Assembly: GCF_014698935.1 (NCBI RefSeq)
Contig: NZ_JACVMN010000001.1
Coordinates: forward strand, 620,001-684,000
DNA from: Flagellimonas sp. S3867
GTDB lineage: Bacteria; Bacteroidota; Bacteroidia; Flavobacteriales; Flavobacteriaceae
Direction of reading: 5' to 3'
Length of the DNA: 64,000 nt
Numbering within the stretch: the first letter of the stretch is position 1; every line of letters starts with the position of its first letter. Below are positions 1 through 6,581 of the stretch, piece by piece. Made by a program: the position numbers and the translations under genes. The notes below the pieces were generated by a model, which ran no database searches, was not told the origin of the DNA, and saw only the letters and a program-made list of their open reading frames with translations.

Positions 1-32
1 TTTTGCATATTACTAACTAAAAAACTATACAA

Positions 33-419
33 ATGGAAATATTTACTATTGTAACGCTAGCGCTTTCAGGTCTTTTACTGCTTATGGTCGGTATAGCAAG
101 ACTAAGCAATCCCATAAGCAATTATGCCAAAAACTCCGGGATTACCATTGCCAACGATGTTGACCTCCTAAATGAAGTCAGAGGAACCAGCGCCGTTATG
201 CTGCTCGGTGCAATTCTGGTGCTCTTAGGTATCCTAGTCCCTGATTTGACTCTCACCTCACATATAATCGCCACTTTGCTCTTTCTTGGATTTGCGGTAG
301 GCAGATTTGTAAGCATCGCAGCCGATGGCCAACCCAATAAAAAAATAAAGCAAGGAATAGTGTTTGAACTTGTTTTGGGCACAGCAAATGTGATCTGCCT
401 TGTCCAAATACCTGGGTAG
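33..419 (+). CDS. DUF4345-like small integral membrane protein
   Basis: A 128-residue protein with four hydrophobic segments, at about residues 4-22, 53-71, 76-95 and 106-125, so it is an inner-membrane protein with almost no soluble part. The conserved stretches NEVRG (47-51) between helices 1 and 2 and GRFVSIAADGQP (90-101) after helix 3 are what I recognise from the DUF4345 family, whose function is unknown. Start is the ATG at 33; no Shine-Dalgarno is visible, which is normal for Bacteroidota. It is followed by a palindromic repeat at 421-454 and is the first of several small unrelated genes separated by such repeats. Family call fairly secure, role unknown. Confidence 0.75.
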   Translation: MEIFTIVTLALSGLLLLMVGIARLSNPISNYAKNSGITIANDVDLLNEVRGTSAVMLLGAILVLLGILVPDLTLTSHIIATLLFLGFAVGRFVSIAADGQPNKKIKQGIVFELVLGTANVICLVQIPG

Positions 420-420
420 A

Positions 421-454
421 CCCCTGCTAGCGCAAGAATGTACCTTGTGGTCAC
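421..454. repeat. REP-like palindromic intergenic repeat, copy A
   Basis: Directly after the stop of the DUF4345 gene lies a GC-rich head (cccctgctagcg) followed by an imperfect palindrome CAAGAATGTACCTTG at 433-447 and then TGGTCAC. It matches two other copies at 922-953 and 1561-1588. The better preserved copies have arms AAGAT/ATCTT around TGT. Arms plus GC-rich head resemble the REP-type repeats mobilised by IS200-like Y1 transposases, but no such transposase is in the window. Confidence 0.65.
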
Positions 455-492
455 AAAAAACCATAGCTTAGACCTTTGCAAACAATTTAAAA

Positions 493-894
493 ATGAAAAA
501 AATAATAAGGTATATAATCGGATTTATCATCGGATTTATTTCTGTATTCGTTATTCAGTTTGCACTTACAAAGATTTGGTCTCTAGCTGGAGTAGAATGG
601 GGCCCTGAAAACCTGCCTGTTGAGAATATTCAAAAAATGGCTGTATTGTCTTCCACTTTTATTTCTGGGTTAATAGGGCCTTTTATTTCCCTCTTAATAT
701 GTAAAAACTCAAAATGGATTATTATTGGTCTTTTCTTTTTAATTGCGATGTCTATTGACTTGTATGCAGTACTTAATCCCTTAAAAGAATTAGAATTATG
801 GTTTAAACTTGTTTTCGTTATTCTGATTCCAATACAATTACTACTGGCCATAAAACTCTTTGATTTCTTTAAGAAAAAAACCAATTTACATTAA
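493..894 (+). CDS. Hypothetical four-helix membrane protein
   Basis: A 133-residue protein made almost entirely of four hydrophobic segments, at about residues 5-27, 48-70, 75-95 and 101-126, ending in a short basic tail (FFKKKTNLH). No catalytic motif is visible and I do not recognise the family. The start ATG at 493 begins a run MKKIIRY that suits an N-in first helix. It sits between repeat copies A (421-454) and B (922-953), so it looks like one self-contained accessory unit. Probably an inner-membrane protein of unknown role; a small flavobacterial DUF family would be the alternative. Confidence 0.6.
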   Translation: MKKIIRYIIGFIIGFISVFVIQFALTKIWSLAGVEWGPENLPVENIQKMAVLSSTFISGLIGPFISLLICKNSKWIIIGLFFLIAMSIDLYAVLNPLKELELWFKLVFVILIPIQLLLAIKLFDFFKKKTNLH

Positions 895-921
895 CCTTTG
901 TAATTCATCACTTTAGATTTT

Positions 922-953
922 CTCCCGCTCCCGTAAGATTGTATCTTGTGGTG
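922..953. repeat. REP-like palindromic intergenic repeat, copy B
   Basis: ctcccgctcccg followed by TAAGATTGTATCTTG (934-948) and TGGTGC. The arms AAGAT and ATCTT are perfect reverse complements around a TGT centre. Same element as copies at 421-454 and 1561-1588. It lies between the membrane protein and the methyltransferase, and the open frame upstream of the methyltransferase start runs into it, which argues against the longer start at 946. Confidence 0.7.
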
Positions 954-987
954 CATTACCAGAACTGACAATCTGAATCTGAAATAT

Positions 988-1557
988 ATGGATGACAATT
1001 ATTATAGGACCAAAGCATCCGTTGAGGAATATATTAAATTAGCAAAAGGCGTTGATGGAGTTGAATTGATTCAGAAGTTAAACAACTACCTGCCCTCAAA
1101 TGCATTGTTACTAGAAATCGGATCTGGACCTGGCACTGATTTTCAACTATTAAAGAAAGATTATCGCGTTGTTGGTTCCGATTATTCAACACAATTTCTG
1201 AATCGATTGATCAATACTAATATAAATGATGAATTTTTACATTTAGATGCAATAACACTACGAACCGACAAGAAATTTGATGGCATATATTCCAATAAAG
1301 TCCTTCAACATTTAACCGATGAAGAATTAAGAAAATCCATTACAAGACAAGTTAATGTATTAAACTCCGATGGTATAATTTGCCATTCATTTTGGAAAGG
1401 TGAAGGTGATGAGGTATTCAAAGGATTACTTGTTAACTACCAAACCGATGAAAGCTTAAGAACTTTGTTTCAGGCTGATTTTGAAATTTTACTACTAGAA
1501 GCATATAAGGAGTTTGAAGACGGAGACTCATTGGTATTAATTGGAAAGAAAAAATAG
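988..1557 (+). CDS. Class I SAM-dependent methyltransferase
   Basis: The 189-residue protein has a Rossmann-type SAM-binding motif I, LLEIGSGPGT, at residues 41-50, followed by an acidic strand end (VVGSDYS) and a later motif around FDGIYSNKVLQHL, as in Methyltransf_11/25 enzymes. Substrate cannot be told. The frame is open from 946, but the extra 14 residues would be encoded by the end of repeat copy B, so I use the ATG at 988 (MDDNYYRTKAS), which begins at the usual family position. It is flanked by repeat copies B and C, as expected for an accessory one-gene unit. Small-molecule methyltransferase is the most likely role. Confidence 0.8.
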   Translation: MDDNYYRTKASVEEYIKLAKGVDGVELIQKLNNYLPSNALLLEIGSGPGTDFQLLKKDYRVVGSDYSTQFLNRLINTNINDEFLHLDAITLRTDKKFDGIYSNKVLQHLTDEELRKSITRQVNVLNSDGIICHSFWKGEGDEVFKGLLVNYQTDESLRTLFQADFEILLLEAYKEFEDGDSLVLIGKKK

Positions 1558-1560
1558 CTG

Positions 1561-1588
1561 TCCCCCGCTCCCGCAAGATTGTATCTTT
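1561..1588. repeat. REP-like palindromic intergenic repeat, copy C
   Basis: tcccccgctcccg followed by CAAGATTGTATCTTT (1574-1588); the arms AAGAT/ATCTT are perfect. Nearly identical to copy B over its first 26 bases. It begins three bases after the methyltransferase stop codon. Confidence 0.7.
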
Positions 1589-1693
1589 CAACACTACGCG
1601 CCATAGCCGTGGGGCCATTGTGTGCAATTTGAGCCCAAAAAGCCTGCGTTGTAACATTAAAACTGTTGTGTCGTCTTCAGGTTAAAATATGAA
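1589..1693. other. Intergenic segment with cassette-boundary-like sequence
   Basis: No gene. Contains ccattgtgtgcaatttgag (1615-1633) and ACTGTTGTGTCGTC (1662-1675). The latter recurs as ACTGCTGTGTCACC at 2458-2471, just after the next gene, matching at 11 of 14 positions. Together they bracket the DUF2268 lipoprotein gene as imperfect direct repeats. Calling this a mobile-cassette junction is inference. Confidence 0.4.
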
Positions 1694-2434
1694 ATGAATA
1701 TACTTAGAAGCCTTATTTTAATTATCCCAATATTATGTGTTATTTCCTGTAATTCTAATCCGAAGAAATCCCAAATAGGGAAAGTAAATGTTGGCTTTCA
1801 AGAAGACTCTCTCAAGTTTACGGAATCACAAAAAGTTTTCATCAGTAAAATTATAAGCAAATCAGAAGACGAGGTTCGCGAGCTTTTACCGAATCTACCA
1901 GATAGCATAAAAGTTATTGTCGAAAACGTAGATTGGAATCTTGATATTGTGAATGGAGTAACAGGAAGAACAGAAACTAATCATCCACCTCTTGTTCTAC
2001 TTCAAATATCAAATAATTATAAGGGAGGAATAATCGATTCGGTATATCAAGGCATTAAAACTACAATTTTTCACGAATTCCATCATTTGTCAAGAGGCTG
2101 GGCGATTCAGGATAACAAATTTAGTTATGGAATCCCCAATGCAATGGTTAATGAAGGTCTGGCCGTTGCGTTTACAGAAATATATACAGGAAACATAAAT
2201 GAGGTAAACTCCTATCCTATTGAGGCTGATAGTTGGGTAAAAGAGATTTTGGCTCTTCCTCTAGATGCAGATTATTCTCATTGGGTAATGGGTGAGCATC
2301 CTGATGGAAGAACATATATAGGATATCGCACTGGAAATTTTTTAGCGAGACAAGCAATGAAAAAATCAGGAAAAAGTATTTTAGAGTTAAGTAACCTTAT
2401 GCCAAATGAAATAATAAAACTAGCTGGTTATTAA
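1694..2434 (+). CDS. DUF2268-like putative Zn-dependent protease, lipoprotein
   Basis: A 246-residue protein with a lipoprotein signal peptide (hydrophobic 8-17, lipobox ending in Cys19). Residues 127-131 read HEFHH, a classical HExxH zinc motif, and MVNEGLA follows with Glu154 positioned as third ligand. This is the arrangement of the DUF2268 predicted Zn-proteases (YjaZ-like, gluzincin). It should be tethered to the outer or inner membrane facing the periplasm. Substrate unknown. The gene is bracketed by imperfect direct repeats (1662-1675 and 2458-2471), suggesting it entered as a unit. Start ATG at 1694 is the only one giving a complete signal peptide. Confidence 0.75.
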   Translation: MNILRSLILIIPILCVISCNSNPKKSQIGKVNVGFQEDSLKFTESQKVFISKIISKSEDEVRELLPNLPDSIKVIVENVDWNLDIVNGVTGRTETNHPPLVLLQISNNYKGGIIDSVYQGIKTTIFHEFHHLSRGWAIQDNKFSYGIPNAMVNEGLAVAFTEIYTGNINEVNSYPIEADSWVKEILALPLDADYSHWVMGEHPDGRTYIGYRTGNFLARQAMKKSGKSILELSNLMPNEIIKLAGY

Positions 2435-2445
2435 TAGCACAAAAA

Positions 2446-2471
2446 ACTACACACAACACTGCTGTGTCACC
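2446..2471. repeat. Cassette-boundary-like sequence after the Zn-protease gene
   Basis: actacacacaacactgctgt followed by gtcacc. It contains ACACA/TGTGT arms around a short loop, and its right part repeats the 1662-1675 sequence upstream of the same gene. It resembles, from memory, junctions seen between accessory genes in Flavobacteriia; no integrase is visible here. Confidence 0.4.
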
Positions 2472-2490
2472 CTGCTGCCACAAAATCAAT

Positions 2491-2564
2491 TCGCTTGGCT
2501 CAGTACCAGTGTATCTTGTGGCCTTATTTCCGCTAGGCTTTCATTTTAAGCCTCCGTACCTTTG
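2491..2564 (+). promoter_or_regulatory. Promoter-bearing intergenic repeat, copy 1
   Basis: Shares a common order of blocks with 3585-3665: TCGCT, TCAGTA, a TATCTTG-like core, CTAGGCT, TCA, and CTCCGTAYCTTTG. It ends in TACCTTTG (2557-2564), a perfect match to the Bacteroidota -7 box TAnnTTTG, preceded by an inverted repeat AGGCTT-N7-AAGCCT. Transcription would start near 2570 and give a leader of about 30 bases to the MBL-fold gene. Confidence 0.55.
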
Positions 2565-2598
2565 CCATCGCCCAACATTAAATAACACTCAAAATCAA

Positions 2599-3540
2599 AT
2601 GAATATTAAAAAGATTATACGTACCCTATGCCTAATCGGATTGATTACGAGCAGTGCTTTGGCAAATACCAATGCTGATTTTGAGGTAACCCGAATCACT
2701 GAAAATGTGTATAGCATTATTTCACCTTCATTTGGTTTGCCTACACCAGAGAACAAAGGTTGGAATTCTAATAGTCATTTTGTGGTTACCAAAGAAGGAG
2801 TGCTACTTTTTGATTCAGGTTCCTCTGAAGCAATCGGCAACAAAATTAAAAGCGCCATTAAAACGATCACGGACCAACCGGTTCGTTGGGTGGTGAATTC
2901 GCACAGTCATGCCGATCATTGGTTGGGCAATGCTGCCTTTGCTGATACTGCAATTGAAATCATCACAAGTAGTCAAGCGCTAACGGTAATGAAAAAGTAT
3001 GGAGAGGAAGATGTAAAATTTTATTCTAAAGTGACCAAAGGCACAATTGGCCCTACCCAACTTGTGTATCCTACTTTATTATTGACCCAAGGGCAAAAAC
3101 GTAATTTTGGAGGAGTAGATGTTGAATTCATTTTTGCCAATGACGGGCATTCACCAGGAGATGTTTTGATGTGGTTGCCCAAAGAGAAGATCATATTTGG
3201 CGGAGATGTATTAAGTTCGGATTGGATGCCCGTGATCACGGGCCATGGAAATGTTCCAAATTTAATAAACACCCTTTACGCCATAGCTAAGCTAAACCCC
3301 ACTATGGTTTTAACCGGTCATGGTAGCGCAACCACTGCAAAGTCAGTAAAAAGGGATGCCTATTTATTATCCAGCGTTTGGAAGCAGGTAAAAACGGACT
3401 CTAAAAATGATAAAACAGCTGATGAGACCCTGTTAAATATCAGAGCCAAACTGGGACCAAAATATGAACCCTTATATAAAGATTTCACCTCGGAAATTGA
3501 ACGCCATGTTAAGCTGATGTATAAACTACAGCGGACGTAA
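2599..3540 (+). CDS. Exported MBL-fold metallo-hydrolase
   Basis: A 313-residue protein with an N-terminal signal peptide (cleavage likely after SSALA, residue 22) and the metallo-beta-lactamase motif HSHADH at 102-107. Later ligands are seen in NDGHSPGD and in LTGHGS near residue 245. Two zinc ions would be bound in a periplasmic hydrolase; substrate unknown. The frame is open from 2464, but those 45 extra residues are encoded by intergenic repeat and promoter sequence, and the ATG at 2599 starts a proper signal peptide, so I use it. Relatives include subclass-B-like beta-lactamase folds and quinoprotein-relay hydrolases; resistance cannot be claimed from this. Confidence 0.82.
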   Translation: MNIKKIIRTLCLIGLITSSALANTNADFEVTRITENVYSIISPSFGLPTPENKGWNSNSHFVVTKEGVLLFDSGSSEAIGNKIKSAIKTITDQPVRWVVNSHSHADHWLGNAAFADTAIEIITSSQALTVMKKYGEEDVKFYSKVTKGTIGPTQLVYPTLLLTQGQKRNFGGVDVEFIFANDGHSPGDVLMWLPKEKIIFGGDVLSSDWMPVITGHGNVPNLINTLYAIAKLNPTMVLTGHGSATTAKSVKRDAYLLSSVWKQVKTDSKNDKTADETLLNIRAKLGPKYEPLYKDFTSEIERHVKLMYKLQRT

Positions 3541-3584
3541 GAATCATTTGGTTGCCAACCATTTCCCTCTACCAAAAGATTACC

Positions 3585-3665
3585 TCGCTGAGTTCAGTAT
3601 ATACGTTTCATTGGGATTCCTACCTCACTCTTACTAGGCTCTCACCCGAAGGCTCCGTATCTTTG
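3585..3665 (+). promoter_or_regulatory. Promoter-bearing intergenic repeat, copy 2
   Basis: Second copy of the block series described at 2491-2564. It ends with TATCTTTG (3658-3665), a TAnnTTTG -7 box only five bases before the next ATG (3670). If used, the transcript for the DCC/YbdG pair would be essentially leaderless. Confidence 0.5.
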
Positions 3666-3669
3666 TGGT

Positions 3670-4113
3670 ATGGAAACACAAGATTCCCGCCTTCATGGGA
3701 ATGAAATAGAGAATAAAAAAATAATTCTGTTTGACGGGGTCTGTAACCTTTGTAACGGAGCTGTGCAGTTTATTATTAAACGAGACAAAAAAGATATGTT
3801 CCGTTATGCGGCGCTACAAAGTAATTTTGGTCAACAATTGATTGCAGAACGAGCCATTGATACCACCAAAGTGGATTCCATAATCCTAATTGAGCCCGGA
3901 GTGGCCTATTTCACCAAATCGGATGCCGCTTTGCACATAGGAAAAGGGTTTGGTGGGCTATGGAACCTATTGGGCATTTTCAGTTGGGTGCCTAAATCAT
4001 TTAGAGATGTTGTTTACGACCTTATCGCAAGCAACAGATATAAATGGTTTGGCAGAAAAGATGCCTGTATGATCCCAACCCCTGAGTTACAGGCCAAATT
4101 TTTAGATTCATAA
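3670..4113 (+). CDS. DCC-family thiol-disulfide oxidoreductase
   Basis: A 147-residue protein with the family signature FDGVCNLCNG at residues 21-30, giving a redox CxxC pair Cys25/Cys28, followed by the usual RYAALQS-like stretch. DCC (DUF393) proteins are thioredoxin-fold redox proteins of uncertain partner. The first 14 residues are unusual: residues 5-12 (DSRLHGNE) are encoded by a REP-like palindrome (3682-3703). No internal ATG lies in frame before the conserved core, so the start must be 3670 or a non-ATG codon nearer residue 16. The stop overlaps the next start by one base, so it is co-translated with the MscS channel. Confidence 0.85.
   Translation: METQDSRLHGNEIENKKIILFDGVCNLCNGAVQFIIKRDKKDMFRYAALQSNFGQQLIAERAIDTTKVDSIILIEPGVAYFTKSDAALHIGKGFGGLWNLLGIFSWVPKSFRDVVYDLIASNRYKWFGRKDACMIPTPELQAKFLDS
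3682..3703. repeat. REP-like palindrome inside the start of the DCC gene
   Basis: gattcccgccttcatgggaa, continuing tg. The arms ATTCCC (3683-3688) and GGGAAT (3697-3702) are perfect reverse complements around an eight-base loop. It resembles the widespread bacterial repeat of the form GATTCCCGCC-N-GGGAATGA, here translated in frame. Confidence 0.6.
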
Positions 4114-5366
4114 TGCACATGGAAAAACTATCACATAAAATCTATGATCTTTTAATTAATTCGGGGTTATCCGAAGCGTGGGCTTCCTATATCAATCTAG
4201 CCATACTGTTGATTGGCCTTCTTGTTGTGCTGTTCTTGATTGATTTTGCCCTACGGAAAATATTGGTTGGCCTATTCACGCGACTATCGGTAAACTCAAA
4301 AACCCATTTTGACGACCTATTGGTCAAGAATAGGGCTCCACGAAATATCGCTCACGTCGTTCCCTTGGTTCTACTCTACAAAACCATTCCGTTTGTTTTT
4401 CGTGATTTTCAAGAAGCTGAGCCCTTTCTATCAAAAACAATAGAGGTCATTGGTATTTTTCTTTTTTTATGGATTGTTAGAAGCCTTCTCCACACCATTA
4501 AAGACTTTCTCAAAACCCTGCCTATCTTAAAAGATAAGCCCATTGACAGCTATATTCAGGTGTTCATGATCTTTGCATGGGCCTTTGGACTGTTCTTTGC
4601 CATTTCGGTAGTCACTGGAGTTGAACTATGGAAATTCTTTACCGCTCTGGGCACTGCTTCTGCCGTAATCATTTTGGTGTTCAGGGACACTATTATGGGT
4701 TTTGTTGCCAGTATTCAGGTCTCTATCAACGACATGGTTCGTATTGGCGATTGGATCACTTTTGATAAATACGGAGCAGATGGAGACGTTATAGAAATCA
4801 ATCTTGCCACGGTAAAAGTCCAAAATTTTGATAAGACCATTACCACCATTCCTACCTATGCCCTTATTTCAGATTCGTTCAAAAACTGGCGGGGCATGAC
4901 CAATTCTGGTGGCAGACGAATTAAGAGAGCCTTGCTGATCAAACAAGAAAGTATTCGTTTTCTGGATAAAAGTGATGTGGAATCCCTTCAAAAAATCGAA
5001 TTGATCTCAAAATACCTGAAAACCCGAAGTGCCGATATTGACAAGTACAATACCGAGAATGATATTGATAAATCCATGCATATAAATGGTAGAAACCTGA
5101 CCAATCTCGGTATTTTCAGAAAGTATATGGACGCATACCTTAACAATCATTCTGGTGTAAATAAAGAAATGACCATTATGGTACGTCAACTAGACCCAAC
5201 CTCACAGGGTATTCCAATGGAAGTCTATGCCTTTAGCAATGATAAGCGCTGGGCCAACTATGAATATATTATGGCCGATATTTTTGATCACCTTTTGGCC
5301 GCTGTTCCATACTTTGACCTTGAAGGTTTTGAATTGCCCAGCAGTACAAATTTCAAGTCAAAGTAG
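4113..5366 (+). CDS. ybdG: MscS-family mechanosensitive channel, YbdG-like
   Basis: A 417-residue membrane protein with about five N-terminal hydrophobic segments. The MscS pore and beta domain follow: SINDMVRIGDWITF, then KYGADGDVIEINLATVKVQN and TTIPTYALISDSFKNWRG. These match the YbdG (MscM) branch closely, and a start at the second Met (4119) would give 415 residues, the length I recall for E. coli YbdG. It would act as an inner-membrane osmotic safety valve or sensor. Start 4113 overlaps the DCC stop by one base, so both are probably in one transcript. Family call is firm; the YbdG subgroup rests on motif memory. Confidence 0.9.
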   Translation: MHMEKLSHKIYDLLINSGLSEAWASYINLAILLIGLLVVLFLIDFALRKILVGLFTRLSVNSKTHFDDLLVKNRAPRNIAHVVPLVLLYKTIPFVFRDFQEAEPFLSKTIEVIGIFLFLWIVRSLLHTIKDFLKTLPILKDKPIDSYIQVFMIFAWAFGLFFAISVVTGVELWKFFTALGTASAVIILVFRDTIMGFVASIQVSINDMVRIGDWITFDKYGADGDVIEINLATVKVQNFDKTITTIPTYALISDSFKNWRGMTNSGGRRIKRALLIKQESIRFLDKSDVESLQKIELISKYLKTRSADIDKYNTENDIDKSMHINGRNLTNLGIFRKYMDAYLNNHSGVNKEMTIMVRQLDPTSQGIPMEVYAFSNDKRWANYEYIMADIFDHLLAAVPYFDLEGFELPSSTNFKSK

Positions 5367-5457
5367 ATTCGAGCATGCATTTAGCACAAAATCTTCACCC
5401 CACTGACATAGGGTTGTCACTGCTCTAATTAATTTTGCCTTAAAATCATCTAATTCA

Positions 5458-6567
5458 ATGGCAGAATTATTTAAGAACATCTACAGTCCAACATTTTTTG
5501 GTCGATTTACAGCGTGCATGGAAGAGGTATTCCCAGCGTTTGATACCAATTCTTTTTTGAAGGATATTTATAATGACGATTGGGACAACAAAGAACTAAA
5601 ACAGCGGATGCGACATATTACCCATGTGCTTCAAAGTCATTTGAACAATGATTTTAAGGCCAATGTTGAAATCTTGCTTAAGCTCATTCCCATTTTAAAG
5701 CAAAATGACTTTAGGTCGGATAATCTTGAATTTATTTTCCTCCCAGACTTTATAGAAATTTATGGGATCGATGATTACGTCACTTCCATCTACGCATTTG
5801 AGGAAATCACCAAATTTGCGAGTTGTGAGTTTGCAGTGAGGCCTTTTATTATAAGTCATCCCAAAAAAATGATACAACAAATGATGGTTTGGTCCCATCA
5901 TAACCATTCAATGGTCAGGCGGCTTGCATCCGAAGGATGCAGGCCTCGATTACCTTGGGCCATGGCCTTGCCTGAGTTAAAAAAAGACCCAGCACCGATC
6001 TTGCCCATTCTTGAAAAATTGAAAGCGGATGAATCGGAATCCGTTCGACGCAGTGTTGCCAATAATTTAAATGATATTTCCAAGGACAACCCCGACATCG
6101 TTATCCAACTGGCCAAAAAATGGAAAGGTAAAAGCAAAGAAGTTGATTGGGTGGTAAAGCATGCCTGCAGAACATTGCTAAAGCGGGGTATTCCGGAGGT
6201 GATGCGTTTGTTTGGTTTTGGTAAGGTGGATAATATCAACATTGAAAAATTCAAGGTATCAACACCAGTTGTCTCCATAGGTGGGGATTTACAATTCTCA
6301 TTTATGCTTAATAACACCAATGGTAAAAGTTCCAAAATCCGATTGGAATATGGGCTTTATTATCAAAAGGCCAATGGTACCTTATCCAAAAAAGTATTCA
6401 AGATCAGTGAGAAGGAGTATGCCAGTGGTTCATCCACAACAATCTTCCGTAAGCAACCTTTTAAAATAATTACCACAAGAAAGTTACATGTAGGACTTCA
6501 TGAGATTTCACTAATTGTCAACGGAGTTGAGCTTACTAAAAAGGATTTTCAGCTGATTGAAAAATAA
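5458..6567 (+). CDS. alkC: AlkC-type 3-methyladenine DNA glycosylase with C-terminal Ig-like domain
   Basis: A 369-residue protein. The middle (about residues 140-255) is a HEAT-like helical array with the AlkC signature LASEGCRPRLPWAMALPEL, followed by SVRRSVANNLNDISKDNPD and WVVKHACRTLLKRG, as in the DNA_alkylation family. The last ~105 residues (IEKFKVSTP onward) are beta-rich and correspond to the immunoglobulin-like domain known from the AlkC-alpha subgroup. It removes alkylated bases such as 3-methyladenine by a non-base-flipping mechanism in that family. A TAATTTTG -7-like box lies at 5430-5437. It stands alone, convergent with the DUF1552 gene. Confidence 0.85.
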   Translation: MAELFKNIYSPTFFGRFTACMEEVFPAFDTNSFLKDIYNDDWDNKELKQRMRHITHVLQSHLNNDFKANVEILLKLIPILKQNDFRSDNLEFIFLPDFIEIYGIDDYVTSIYAFEEITKFASCEFAVRPFIISHPKKMIQQMMVWSHHNHSMVRRLASEGCRPRLPWAMALPELKKDPAPILPILEKLKADESESVRRSVANNLNDISKDNPDIVIQLAKKWKGKSKEVDWVVKHACRTLLKRGIPEVMRLFGFGKVDNINIEKFKVSTPVVSIGGDLQFSFMLNNTNGKSSKIRLEYGLYYQKANGTLSKKVFKISEKEYASGSSTTIFRKQPFKIITTRKLHVGLHEISLIVNGVELTKKDFQLIEK

Positions 6568-6581
6568 CTAAACATCCTCTC

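Noticed and set aside
946..987. Longer start of the methyltransferase
   Set aside because: The extra 14 residues begin within repeat copy B; the ATG at 988 fits the family better.
2464..2598. N-terminal extension of the MBL-fold protein
   Set aside because: Encoded by intergenic repeat and promoter sequence; a proper signal peptide starts at 2599.
2599..3540. Beta-lactam resistance gene
   Set aside because: HSHADH alone is shared by many MBL-fold hydrolases; no carbapenemase-specific pattern is seen.
1..4000. Classical integron array with attC sites and integrase
   Set aside because: No integrase, and the repeats do not show a clear GTTRRRY core; only cassette-like features are claimed.
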